Counted from the first letter of the stretch, positions 1 through 7,706 are shown. The stretch: 23,989 nucleotides of DNA from Calditrichota bacterium (GCA_013150955.1 JAADJD010000022.1:1-23989); one strand, 5' to 3'. The notes: a model not told the origin generated them from the letters alone. Numbers and translations are program-made.

Positions 1-106
1 ACATTTTCATCCAGATCTAACCCAGGGTATTTTATTAATTTTATTTGTGTTCATTCGTGTAATTCGTAGGCTAATGCATAATCTGGGTTAAAGCATAATT
101 TGGGTT
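1..106 (-). repeat. Intergenic ACGAAT repeat, locus 1 (partial, cut by window edge)
   Basis: This is the terminal part of a repeat found at eight places in the window, here in reverse orientation. It shows the core (reverse complement of TCTGGATGAAAAT), then TTTTATTTGTGTTCATTCG, then CGTGTAATTCGTAGG and the end motif ATGCATAATCTGGGTT. A second short copy of the end motif (AAGCATAATTTGGGTT) follows directly. It lies downstream of the minus-strand rlmD gene, 60 nt beyond its stop. The other end is outside the window. Confidence 0.85.
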
Positions 107-166
107 CAACTCAGATCACCCGGTGCCGTTTTTTATGGAATGCGGATTGGATACAAAAACTGGCCT

Positions 167-1579
167 TCAGGTGTGGGATTGATTGGATCGGCGCAGCAAG
201 GTAAGGCTTTCCACGTGGTAGGTTTGGGGAAACATGTCGAATGGGTAGATGGTGTCCGTGGTGTATCCCAGCCGGGTAAAGATTTCCAGATCCCTGACCA
301 GGGTTTTGGGATTACAGGAGACGTAAACGATCTTTTCGGGCTGCAGTTGCACCAGCTGGTGGATAAATCGTTCGTCCAGGCCTTTCCGGGGTGGATCCAC
401 AATGACGGTAGTGAATCTGGCTGCAGAGGATTCCGGGGAGCCAAGGTACGCTTCGGCATCCCCAATCTGAAATTCCACGTTGGAAATTTGATTATCACCG
501 GCATTTTGGATGGCGGCCTGAACGGCTTCTTCGCTGGATTCGATGCCGACTACATGCCTGACCCGTCGCGCAATGTACAGGGCGATGGTGCCCACTCCAG
601 AAAATAAATCCAGTACGCTTTCCGAAGGGGAAAATTCCGCAATTTCGGTAAGTTTTTCCAGCAAACGAACCGTTTGAACGGAGTTGATCTGAAAAAACGT
701 ATTGGGGTAGATGCGAAAGGTGAGGGGGCCAATTTTTTCGTAAATAAACGGTTCGCCCCAGATCAGGATGTTCTCGGGGCCCAGGATCACATTGGTCCTG
801 CGGGGTTGAATGTTGAGATAAACACTGGTCAATCCCGGCAGGTGATTTTTCAGCTCCTGCAGCGCACCCTTCCAGTTGGGTACTTCCTGTGTGGTGACCA
901 CCAGAATTACCATAACCTGGTTGGTGAACATGCCCTTTCGAACCACCACGTGGCGCAAAATGCCTTCGTGAGCGCGTTCGTCGTAAATCGGGATGTTTGA
1001 GCGATTGGCCCAGTCCCGAATGATGCGAAGCACGGCATTGGCATCCCGCGATTCCACCAGACAGCGATCGATAGGAACCAGAAAATGGGTACCGGAACGG
1101 TAAAGTCCGTAAATGACCTGATCCCCTTTTATTTGAAACGGCATCTGGGTTTTGTTGCGGTAGTAAAACGGTTCTGGCATGCCCACTACCGGTGCCACTT
1201 TAACCGAGCGCAGGGAAGGATATGCCAGCAGCAGTCGTTGAATGATTTGTTGTTTGAATCGCAATTGGAGGGGATAGGCCATGTGCTGCAGGTGGCAGCC
1301 ACCGCATTCGTCGAAAAAGGGGCAGGGGGGCTCCACCCGATCAGGCGCCTGCTCCAGCAGCTTTTTTAGAACGATGCGATCCTTGCGAGGCCGTTCGGGG
1401 CGGTATTCCACCAGCACTTCTTCCCCCGGAAGGGTCTTTTCCACCGTGAGCTTATGCCGCTGATGGAAGGCCACCCCGGCGCCTTTTTCATTCAGAAATT
1501 CAATCTTGGTTCGGATGCGAACGATTGGTTCCGAAAGAGCCAGGCCGTTGCCACGCTTTCGTTTCTTCCTTTTTGCCAT
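167..1579 (-). CDS. rlmD: 23S rRNA (uracil-5-)-methyltransferase, RumA/RlmD family
   Basis: This SAM-dependent enzyme makes 5-methyluridine in RNA, most likely U1939 of 23S rRNA. The 470-residue product has the family layout: a basic N-terminus, a TRAM-like beta-barrel (about 15-75), and four cysteines for a 4Fe-4S cluster (C86, C92, C95, C173; motif CPFFDECGGC). A Rossmann methyltransferase domain follows with LDLFSGVGTIALY (323-335), the IVDPPRKGL motif (393-401), the nucleophile C422 in VSCNPKTL and the general base E457 in HVESL. The frame stays open upstream to 1693, but homology begins only after the ATG at 1579, whose product opens MAKRKKRKRG, so this start was chosen; the ribosome site is weak. 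RlmC/RlmCD and TrmA belong to the same superfamily, so the exact target uridine is inferred. No operon partner is visible: a repeat-filled gap separates it from the DUF72 gene. Confidence 0.93.
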   Translation of the reverse strand: MAKRKKRKRGNGLALSEPIVRIRTKIEFLNEKGAGVAFHQRHKLTVEKTLPGEEVLVEYRPERPRKDRIVLKKLLEQAPDRVEPPCPFFDECGGCHLQHMAYPLQLRFKQQIIQRLLLAYPSLRSVKVAPVVGMPEPFYYRNKTQMPFQIKGDQVIYGLYRSGTHFLVPIDRCLVESRDANAVLRIIRDWANRSNIPIYDERAHEGILRHVVVRKGMFTNQVMVILVVTTQEVPNWKGALQELKNHLPGLTSVYLNIQPRRTNVILGPENILIWGEPFIYEKIGPLTFRIYPNTFFQINSVQTVRLLEKLTEIAEFSPSESVLDLFSGVGTIALYIARRVRHVVGIESSEEAVQAAIQNAGDNQISNVEFQIGDAEAYLGSPESSAARFTTVIVDPPRKGLDERFIHQLVQLQPEKIVYVSCNPKTLVRDLEIFTRLGYTTDTIYPFDMFPQTYHVESLTLLRRSNQSHT

Positions 1580-1800
1580 AATCCCGGACTTCGCCTTGGT
1601 CCACAAAGAACCCGAATGCACACCAATTGAATGAAAAATTGTTTGCCCCGGTTTCCATTGGAATCGGGACGACAGCCCTCTCAAAGATCCCAATTTCCCG
1701 GGCCTGTTTTTCCACTTCCCGATACAAAGGCGGCAAAATCTAAAATGGTGAAGGCCGGATTCCTAACGGTTTTTAAAGTTTCCGATTGCCCGATTCCCTG
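1580..1800. other. Gap upstream of rlmD, no certain feature
   Basis: This 221-nt stretch must hold the rlmD promoter, but I see no convincing -35/-10 pair. On the minus strand a second frame is open from a TTG at 1736 through the rlmD start to 1500. It reads as a reasonably protein-like chain (with segments such as YREVEKQAREIGIFER and FGFFVDQGEV), which may be chance or a remnant of an older gene. I do not call it as a gene. Confidence 0.4.
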
Positions 1801-2153
1801 TAAATCCAGATTATGCATTCGCCTACGAATGACACGAATAAACACAAAGAATACGTTTGACGATGTCTGGAAGGAAATGTGTTCCGGGAGATATTTTTGT
1901 AAACATTTTTCGGATTCATTCGCGGGATTCGCGGTTATTACATTAATTCGATTTATTCATGTGATTCGCAGGCGAATGCATAATCCCAGATTAAGCAATA
2001 GCCTACGAATTACACGAATTAACACAAATAAAACCAATAAAGTACATTGGATTGTGTCTGGATGAAAATGTGTTCCTTAGTTTATTCGCGTTTTTGTCGA
2101 CATTTTTTGGTTTCATTCGAGTGATTCGCGGTTTAATGCAAAATTTGGGATAA
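1801..2153 (+). repeat. Intergenic ACGAAT repeat, locus 2 (two tandem copies, forward)
   Basis: Two head-to-tail copies meet at about 1987-1992. The first has the best inverted ends in the window: 1809-1842 and 1952-1985 are reverse complements over 34 nt with only about 3 mismatches (GATTATGCATTCGCCT at one end, AGGCGAATGCATAATC at the other). The second copy carries the full consensus: TACGAATTACACGAATTAA, CACAAATAAAA, the core TCTGGATGAAAATGTG, then GTTTATTCGCG, TTTCATTCGAGTGATTCG and CGGTTTAATGC. Both lie in the gap between the start of rlmD and the end of the DUF72 gene, so they are upstream of one gene and downstream of the other. Confidence 0.9.
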
Positions 2154-2346
2154 TCCGGGCTAAGTTGATCGCAGGCAAACGCCTGTGGGGGTCGATCCGA
2201 TATATTCGGGAACATGGGGAATCCTCGTACATGTTGGCAAAGTCGTCCTCAGATTCCGTGAGAAAAACGACCGTGAAGCGGTCTGGCTTCTGATATTTGC
2301 CTTTGAAAGCCAGGGAACGCCTGTTTCCAAACGGATAGAGGCTCAT
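2113..2346 (-). CDS. Doubtful small ORF downstream of the DUF72 gene
   Basis: An ATG 16 nt beyond the DUF72 stop opens a 77-codon frame on the same strand, reading MSLYPFGNRRSLAFKG at its start and containing FTVVFLTESEDDFANMY. The composition is protein-like and the position would suit a second gene of an operon. Against it, there is no clear ribosome site, the last 13 or so codons run into the intergenic repeat, and I recognise no family. It could be chance or a decayed gene whose end was replaced by the repeat. Confidence 0.2.
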   Translation of the reverse strand: MSLYPFGNRRSLAFKGKYQKPDRFTVVFLTESEDDFANMYEDSPCSRIYRIDPHRRLPAINLARIIPNFALNRESLE

Positions 2347-2362
2347 TTTACCCGGGTTGAAA
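2154..2362. other. Non-repeat gap between repeat locus 2 and the DUF72 gene
   Basis: About 210 nt lie downstream of the DUF72 stop. Apart from the doubtful minus-strand frame at 2113-2346 I see no gene, no hairpin with a T-run and no repeat. Confidence 0.4.
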
Positions 2363-3136
2363 TTAGCCTTGCTCTGTGCTGGCGGTTGCGGACTGCTGGT
2401 ACCGCTGCACCAGGGATTGCAGGGTCTTGGCATTTTTTACAGCGTAGCCTTCCACATCGTTGTTAAAGAAGGCCCATACTTCCAGCCCTTGCTGTGCCCA
2501 GTCAACCATTTTTTGCGCGTATGTTTCCAGCATTTCATCCGGATAATCCGATGCATACAACCGCCCCGGGCCATGAAACCTCAGGTAAACCAGGTCGCCG
2601 GTCACCGTTTCCAGGTAAGGAAAGCGTCCACCCGAATGCGCAATGACGAAGGCAATGCGATATTCGCGCAACAGGTTCAGGGCTGCGGAATCGAACCAGG
2701 AATCGTGTCGCACTTCCAGTGCGAATTGGTAATTCTGGTACCGTTCGCGGAGCAGCTGAAAGAAAGGTTGCGCCCGGGAAGCATCGAAGCGCATGCTGGG
2801 GGGTAGTTGAATGAGAATGGGGCCCAGCTTTTCTTTCAGAATGGAAAAAACCTCGAAAAAACTGGCCAGGGCTTCCTCCACCGCCACCAGCTTTTTTTGA
2901 TGTGTAATCAGGCGGCTGAGTTTTGGGCACAGGCGGAAATGGGGTGGAGTGCGGGTGAGCCAGCCTTCCACCATGGCCGGTTTGGGCAAGCGATAAAAAC
3001 TGGCATTTAATTCCGTGCAGTCAAAATGTTGAACGTAGTATTCCAGAAATTCAGAAGGTTTCAGATGCGACGGGTAGAACCGACCGATCCAGTGCTTATA
3101 GCTCCATCCGGAAGTGCCAATCCAGATGCGTTTCAT
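2363..3136 (-). CDS. DUF72 (YecE-like) domain protein
   Basis: The 257-residue product matches the DUF72 family along its whole length. It opens with IWIGTSGWSYKHW and continues with FYPSHLKPSEFLEYY, FDCTELNASFYRLP and FRLCPKLSRLITH. Further family segments are LGPILIQLPPSMRF, FALEVRHDSWF, YLRFHGPGRLY and a late WAFFNNDVEGYAVKNA. Members are TIM-barrel proteins, common in bacteria and archaea, with no settled biochemical role, so no function is claimed. The length is normal for the family. The start at 3136 follows GGAG about 4 nt upstream. The gene stands alone: locus 2 repeats lie downstream and locus 3 repeats begin 30 nt upstream, leaving little room for a promoter outside the repeat. Confidence 0.9.
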   Translation of the reverse strand: MKRIWIGTSGWSYKHWIGRFYPSHLKPSEFLEYYVQHFDCTELNASFYRLPKPAMVEGWLTRTPPHFRLCPKLSRLITHQKKLVAVEEALASFFEVFSILKEKLGPILIQLPPSMRFDASRAQPFFQLLRERYQNYQFALEVRHDSWFDSAALNLLREYRIAFVIAHSGGRFPYLETVTGDLVYLRFHGPGRLYASDYPDEMLETYAQKMVDWAQQGLEVWAFFNNDVEGYAVKNAKTLQSLVQRYQQSATASTEQG

Positions 3137-3165
3137 GATCTCCGGCCCTTCTATTTATTGGGTGA

Positions 3166-3514
3166 TAAACCCAAATAATGCATTTAACCGCGAATCACAC
3201 GAATGAAACCAAAATACCTCCAAAAGAAGCGAATAAACTCCAATAATGCATTAAACCGCGAATCACGCGAATGAAACCTAAAAATATCAATAAAATCGCA
3301 AATAAACCTCGAAACGAATTTTTATCCAGATCTGATCTAATGTATTTGATCATTTTTATTTGTGTTAATTCGTGCAATTCGTGGTCTAATGCATAATCCG
3401 GGATAAATCATGAGAACAAGTTTTTCATCCAGATACAATCCAATTTTTTATTAATTTTATTTGTGTTCATTCGTGTCATTCGTGGTTTTAATGTATAATC
3501 TGGGATAAATCCGG
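3166..3514 (-). repeat. Intergenic ACGAAT repeat, locus 3 (one full and two partial copies, reverse)
   Basis: Three units stand in reverse orientation. The first (about 3166-3235) is truncated and keeps only one end (AACCGCGAATCACACGAATG). The second (about 3236-3409) is complete, with AACCGCGAATCACGCGAATG at one end and TTCGTGCAATTCGTGG at the other, around a core reading ATTTTTATCCAGATCTGA. The third (about 3410-3514) lacks its first end. The block fills most of the space between the start of the DUF72 gene and the end of the aminotransferase gene, both on the minus strand. Confidence 0.9.
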
Positions 3515-3663
3515 ACAATGCAATTATTTATACGAATGATCCCGGGAGAATTTTCGGAAAGGGCGAAAAACAGGAACAGTGGAACGGGCATACCACAGGA
3601 AAAAGCGTTATTGGCCGCATCGATCTGACGGATCGGGCACCACTGAGTGGTTAACGATAGGAT
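3515..3663. other. Gap downstream of the aminotransferase gene, no clear feature
   Basis: This 149-nt stretch has higher GC than the adjoining repeat. It holds a short symmetric word (ACCACTGAGTGGT, near 3640) with no room for a loop and no T-run, so it is not a convincing terminator. A plus-strand frame of about 30 codons from an ATG near 3535 has no support. Confidence 0.35.
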
Positions 3664-4839
3664 TCACAGCTGCTTCAGGATGTCTCGAATGATATCCACC
3701 CCCTGATCGATATGGGATGCTTCCACTATGAGCGGTGGCAGAAAACGGAGCACGTTACCGGCTGTGCTGTTCAACACGATTCCTTTTTCCAGCCCCTTTA
3801 ACACCAGCGGAAACGTATCCTGATGCATTTCCATGGCTGCCATCAGTCCCAGCCCGCGCACGGTTTTGATCCGATCGGGAAATTCGCTCTGGAGGTTCCG
3901 AAGCTGATTCAGCAGATAGGCACCGGTTTTCTGGACATGTTGCAGGAGATTTTTTTCTTCAATTTCCTGAAGCACGGCCAGTCCGGCGGCACAGCTCAGG
4001 GGACTGCCTCCGAAGGTGGTGCCATGTTCGCCCCGCTGCAGGACGTCGGCAAGCGAAGCGCGAACCAGGAAGGCTCCCAGCGGCAATCCGCCACCCAGCG
4101 CTTTGGCCGAGGCCACCAGATCCGGCTGCATATCGAAATGTTGATAGGCCATGAACTTACCGGTGCGTCCAATCCCGGCCTGAATTTCATCACCGACGAC
4201 GAGAACGTCGTGCTGTTCGCGTACGGTCTGAATGGCCTGGATGAATTCAGGTTCTGCGGGAACGATGCCCCCTTCCCCCTGGATGAATTCCAGAAAAATG
4301 GCGGCGGTGCGTCCGTTAACCGTGCGAAGCAGCGCTCCCGGATCGTTGTAAGGTAGTTGAATGACACCGGGTAGCAGGGGGGTAAAGCTTTTCTGATATT
4401 TTTCCTGTGCCGTGATGGAAAGTGCCCCCAGCGTGCGACCATGAAAGGCGTTTTCAAAACAGATAATGTGATCCTTTTGCCGCGCTTTGCCCCATTTTTT
4501 TACAATTTTAAGGATCCCTTCAATCGCTTCGGTGCCGCTGTTGGTGAAGAACAGCCGATCATAGCCGGCCAGCTGCAGCAGTTTCCGCGCCAGTTCAATC
4601 TGAACATCCTGCACAAAGAAATTGCTCAGGTGAAGGTTGCGCTTCAATTGTTGTTCAATGGCTTTCTGAACCCGGGGATGCTGGTAGCCCAGGGCGTTAA
4701 CACCCAGACCACTGAAAAAATCCAGATAGGCCTTCCCCTGGCGGTCGTACAAAAAGACGCCCTGTCCGTATTGCACTTCCAGCGGAAGCCGGCGGTATAC
4801 CGGCAAAAAGTATTGTTCCGATTCCTGAATCCAGTTCAT
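3664..4839 (-). CDS. argD: Acetylornithine/succinylornithine-type aminotransferase (class III, PLP)
   Basis: This is a 391-residue fold-type I aminotransferase. Its PLP features are the phosphate-binding SGTEA (101-105), ENAFHGRTLGAL (129-140), the pyridine-contacting D217 in VVGDEIQAGIGRTG, and the Schiff-base K246 in ASAKALGGGLPLGA. The GTTFGGSPLSCAAG and C-terminal NVLRFLPPLIV segments are typical of acetylornithine aminotransferases (ArgD), which convert N-acetylglutamate semialdehyde and glutamate to N-acetylornithine and 2-oxoglutarate. No other arginine-biosynthesis gene is adjacent, so a catabolic or other omega-aminotransferase role cannot be excluded. AAGGGA lies about 7 nt before the ATG. 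It is divergent from the GHKL kinase gene and appears monocistronic. Confidence 0.85.
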   Translation of the reverse strand: MNWIQESEQYFLPVYRRLPLEVQYGQGVFLYDRQGKAYLDFFSGLGVNALGYQHPRVQKAIEQQLKRNLHLSNFFVQDVQIELARKLLQLAGYDRLFFTNSGTEAIEGILKIVKKWGKARQKDHIICFENAFHGRTLGALSITAQEKYQKSFTPLLPGVIQLPYNDPGALLRTVNGRTAAIFLEFIQGEGGIVPAEPEFIQAIQTVREQHDVLVVGDEIQAGIGRTGKFMAYQHFDMQPDLVASAKALGGGLPLGAFLVRASLADVLQRGEHGTTFGGSPLSCAAGLAVLQEIEEKNLLQHVQKTGAYLLNQLRNLQSEFPDRIKTVRGLGLMAAMEMHQDTFPLVLKGLEKGIVLNSTAGNVLRFLPPLIVEASHIDQGVDIIRDILKQL

Positions 4840-4872
4840 ATCGTTTCCCTTTTATTTCAGGTGACCCACGGG

Positions 4873-4901
4873 ATTATCGTTGCCTGGCCAACAGAGGGCA
4901 A
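4873..4901 (-). promoter_or_regulatory. Candidate sigma70 promoter for the aminotransferase gene
   Basis: On the minus strand TTGCCC (4896-4901) and GATAAT (4873-4878) are separated by 17 nt. The -10 lies about 33 nt from the start codon at 4839. This is a pattern match only. Confidence 0.45.
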
Positions 4902-4997
4902 TCCGTTTTATGGCCTTGTTTTCCAGCAAAATGGTTCGATGATATGGGTGTGGATACGAAACGTGTTTCATACAGAGGCGATACCCAAATTACGTTT

Positions 4998-5025
4998 TTG
5001 AAACCCTGGCATCTTTTTTTATATT
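4998..5025 (+). promoter_or_regulatory. Candidate sigma70 promoter for the GHKL kinase gene
   Basis: TTGAAA (4998-5003) and TATATT (5020-5025) are separated by 16 nt and lie 29 nt before the start codon at 5055. A second AT-rich box (TATAAT, 5039-5044) lies too close to the ATG to give a normal leader. The two divergent promoters share the 215-nt gap 4840-5054. Confidence 0.5.
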
Positions 5026-5054
5026 CGATGAAGCAAAATATAATTGTTTGGTGA

Positions 5055-5501
5055 ATGAAAGGCAAAAAAAGAAAATCAACCATTTACGATGACCAGCTGG
5101 TCATTTCCAGCGATTTCTCGAACCTTTCCAAGGTGGAGAAATTTTCCCAGCGGATATCGAAAAAGGCCCGCCTTACCGAAGATCAGGGAGACAATCTGGC
5201 CATTGCCCTGACTGAGCTGGTGAATAATGCCATCATTCACGGGAACAAATCTGACCCTTCCAAACAGGTGGCCATTTTTGTGCAGTACAAACCGGATCGG
5301 GTGGAAGTCTCGGTGCTGGACGAAGGGGAGGGGTTCGATCCGGCCACGCTTCAGAATCCCACCGATCCCGAAAATCTCTGGAAAGAAAATGGCCGGGGCA
5401 TATTTTTAGTCCAGCACCTGATTGATGATCTCATCTTCGAGCAAACCCCACAGGGACTGCTGGTCACCATGGTCATTTCCCTGCGAAAAGCCACCCGATA
5501 G
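5055..5501 (+). CDS. RsbW-like GHKL ATPase (anti-sigma factor kinase family)
   Basis: The 148-residue product is a stand-alone HATPase_c domain of the RsbW/SpoIIAB type. The N-box is ELVNNAIIHGN (54-64), the G1 box DEGEGFDP (89-96) and the G2 box GRGIFLV (113-119). The family uses ATP to phosphorylate a STAS-domain antagonist on serine and binds a sigma factor when free, but many members in Gram-negative bacteria act in other partner-switching or two-component circuits. Neither a STAS protein, a PP2C phosphatase nor a sigma factor lies nearby, so the partner is unknown. The ribosome site is poor: GGTGA abuts the ATG. No better in-frame start exists because the next residues already lead into the domain. 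It converges on the ABC exporter operon with only 44 nt between stops. Confidence 0.87.
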   Translation: MKGKKRKSTIYDDQLVISSDFSNLSKVEKFSQRISKKARLTEDQGDNLAIALTELVNNAIIHGNKSDPSKQVAIFVQYKPDRVEVSVLDEGEGFDPATLQNPTDPENLWKENGRGIFLVQHLIDDLIFEQTPQGLLVTMVISLRKATR

Positions 5502-5545
5502 CATCATCGGAGCTGCTGCGATCACAAATCTCCAGTGCACACCGA

Positions 5546-6802
5546 TCAATTGTAACGGATCCAGCGAATAATTTCGGGTAACGTGGGACGTTTCCCGTAA
5601 AGCAAAATGCCCGTGCGATAGATTTTTGCCGATACCCAGGTTCCGGCCACAATGGCTGCCAGATTAATCAGAATGGCACCCCAGATTTCGTACCATGGGG
5701 GCATCATCAGCGTAATGCGCAGAAACATGAGCATGGGAGTAAAGAAGGGAACGTAGGATAAAACCTGCACCAGGGTGGATGCTGGATCTCTCACCACCGT
5801 AAAGCTAATGATAAAGGGTATGACCACCAGAATGGTGATGGGAGTGGATAGTGCCTGGGCATCCTCCTGGCTGGAGGACATGGCCCCCACTGCGGCGTAC
5901 AGGGTGGAGATCTGAAAGTAACCCACCAGGAAGAAAACGATGAAATAGAAGAACACCACTGGGGAGATGCTGATGTACTTCAACAGTGCTGGATTGGAAG
6001 CGGCCGCAAAGGCGAAGACCCCCAGCGCCATGGCGACCCACAGCAAGTATTGAATGAGGCCCACCATGCCCACCCCGAATACCTTGCCCATCATGAGTTG
6101 AAAGGCATTGGTGGAAGAAAGCAGCACTTCCATGATGCGGGAAGTTTTTTCTTCCAGAACTCCGCGCATGGTGGCATTCCCGTAAAGCAGGCTGGTCATG
6201 TACAAAATGATCAGGAAGACAAAGGCGGTGACCCATTCCTGTCCCAGTTGCTTTTCCCGGGCCTGTCCCTTTTCAATTTTGATGGTTTTGATTTTTAATC
6301 GGGTGGTCAGTTGCTCGATCACGTCCGGATTGATGCCGGCCCGGAATAGCTTCAGACGGTTGAGCTCCTGATTGATCCGATCCCGAACCAGCTGGATGAA
6401 TTCCATGTCGCTAATGCTCTTCCCCATGTATATCAGTGTTCCCCCTTCCCAGGCATTGGAGGGGATGATGACCACGGCTTTAATCTGTTTGTCTTCCAGT
6501 TGTTGCAGAAAAAGGGCGCGCTGGCGTTCGTAGGTGATGGAATCGATGACGGTGAGGATGAACCGTGGCTGCCCATTGGCCAGGGTGTCGCTAAAGGCGG
6601 CCGGCAGGTGAGGGGATAGCTGATTCGTCTGGTCGACAATCACCAGGCTGACGGATTTTTCCTCGGACAGGCTCAAGAAAAAGGCAGGACCAAACGAAAT
6701 GCCAATCATGAAGATCGGACCCAGCACGGTTCCCACAATGAATCCCCGGGTGAACACTTTGGTCATAATCTCGCGTTTGATGATGGTAACGATTTTATTC
6801 AT
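5546..6802 (-). CDS. ABC-2 type exporter permease (NatB-like)
   Basis: The 418-residue membrane protein has the ABC-2 permease plan: an N-terminal membrane segment (about 16-48, FIVGTVLGPIFMIG), a large extracytoplasmic domain (about 50-190), and a C-terminal block of five or six hydrophobic helices starting at FVFLIILYMTSLLYG. The cytoplasmic coupling motif GVLEEKTSRIMEVLLSS is typical of NatB/YhaP-like permeases. It should pair with the ATPase encoded just upstream. NatAB exports Na+ in Bacillus, but most homologues have unknown substrates, so no substrate is assigned. The ATG at 6802 was chosen over the upstream in-frame alternative because a strong GGAGGAAA sits about 6 nt before it. The ATG lies inside the end of the ATPase gene (8-nt overlap), implying translational coupling. 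Confidence 0.88.
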   Translation of the reverse strand: MNKIVTIIKREIMTKVFTRGFIVGTVLGPIFMIGISFGPAFFLSLSEEKSVSLVIVDQTNQLSPHLPAAFSDTLANGQPRFILTVIDSITYERQRALFLQQLEDKQIKAVVIIPSNAWEGGTLIYMGKSISDMEFIQLVRDRINQELNRLKLFRAGINPDVIEQLTTRLKIKTIKIEKGQAREKQLGQEWVTAFVFLIILYMTSLLYGNATMRGVLEEKTSRIMEVLLSSTNAFQLMMGKVFGVGMVGLIQYLLWVAMALGVFAFAAASNPALLKYISISPVVFFYFIVFFLVGYFQISTLYAAVGAMSSSQEDAQALSTPITILVVIPFIISFTVVRDPASTLVQVLSYVPFFTPMLMFLRITLMMPPWYEIWGAILINLAAIVAGTWVSAKIYRTGILLYGKRPTLPEIIRWIRYN

Positions 6803-7706
6803 GGCCGTTTCCTCCCCCGACAATTTCGATGAAGATGTCGTTTAAACTGGTTTCCATGGCCTCGAAGCGGGACACCTGCAATCCCGCCTGTGCCACGGCC
6901 TGGAACAATTCCTGCGGTGCCGTCTGGTCTTTCAGCCGAATTTCCATGTAATTGCCGTAATCATTAATCCGTTCCACAAAGGGTAGCGCGGCGATGAAGC
7001 TGGCATCGCCGGCATATTCCAGTTGAACGGAGTTGTGACTGTAGCGCTGCTTGATGTCTGAGAGGGGGCCCTGCAGCACCACCCGTCCCCGGTTGATCAG
7101 GCAAATTTCTTCGCACAATTTTTCGGCCTGATCCATCAGGTGGGTGGAAAGAATAATGGTTTTCCCCGCCTGTTTAAGCTCCAGCAGAATGTCTTTCAAT
7201 AATTTGGTGTTGATGGGATCCAGTCCACTAAACGGTTCGTCCATGATGATGAGCTGTGGATCGTGCATGATGGTGCTGATGAACTGGATTTTCTGCTGCA
7301 TGCCTTTGGATAACTCCTGGACTTTCTTTTCGGCCCATTTTTCCAATTCAAACCGTTCCAGCCAGTGGTGGGCTCGCCGTCGGGCTTCCGCTGCGGATAA
7401 TCCCTTCATTTCGCCCAGGAACTGAAGGTGATCGACGACTTTCATTTTAGGATAAAGGCCCCGTTCTTCTGGCAGGTAGCCGATCTGGTTTTTGTGTTCT
7501 TCCTGGAAGCGGGCACCAAAGATCTCGATGCGGCCTTCATCCGGAATGATGATGTTCATGATCATCCGCATGGTCGTGGTTTTGCCAGCTCCGTTGGGTC
7601 CCAGCAGACCAAACATTCGGCCCGCTTCGATCTGGAAACTGACCCGGTCCACGGCTTTGAAATGGTCATAAAACTTGCTCACCTGATCCACGATCAATAC
7701 CGCCAT
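6795..7706 (-). CDS. ABC transporter ATP-binding protein (NatA-like)
   Basis: The 303-residue cytoplasmic ATPase energises the adjacent ABC-2 permease. It shows Walker A GPNGAGKT (36-43), a Q-loop-region segment IGYLPEERGLYPKM (75-88), signature LSKGMQQK (132-139), Walker B LIIMDEP (152-158), D-loop SGLD and the switch histidine H189 in LSTHLMDQAE. The remaining 100 residues form the accessory C-terminal domain usual in NatA/CcmA-like ATPases. The variant LSKGMQQK signature is the form normally seen in this subgroup. The frame is open back to 7799, but AAAGGAG about 8 nt before the ATG at 7706 and the domain boundary fix the start. It is the first gene of a two-gene operon. Confidence 0.92.
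   Translation of the reverse strand: MAVLIVDQVSKFYDHFKAVDRVSFQIEAGRMFGLLGPNGAGKTTTMRMIMNIIIPDEGRIEIFGARFQEEHKNQIGYLPEERGLYPKMKVVDHLQFLGEMKGLSAAEARRRAHHWLERFELEKWAEKKVQELSKGMQQKIQFISTIMHDPQLIIMDEPFSGLDPINTKLLKDILLELKQAGKTIILSTHLMDQAEKLCEEICLINRGRVVLQGPLSDIKQRYSHNSVQLEYAGDASFIAALPFVERINDYGNYMEIRLKDQTAPQELFQAVAQAGLQVSRFEAMETSLNDIFIEIVGGGNGHE

Noticed and set aside
1801-2153. CRISPR-like array
   Set aside because: The ACGAAT words recur at 9-10 nt without unique spacers, and the larger units are irregular, occur in both orientations and are scattered over eight loci with no cas genes.
2003-2215. Minus-strand frame of 70 codons in repeat locus 2
   Set aside because: The coding potential comes from repeat sequence, and it has no recognisable domain or start signal.
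3535-3627. Short plus-strand ORF of about 30 codons
   Set aside because: It is too short, with no ribosome site and no similarity that I can recognise.
3636-3652. Terminator after the aminotransferase gene
   Set aside because: ACCACTGAGTGGT leaves no loop for a stable hairpin and no T-run follows.
5502-5545. Bidirectional terminator between the GHKL kinase and ABC permease genes
   Set aside because: The 44-nt convergent gap has no inverted repeat of useful length and no T-runs.
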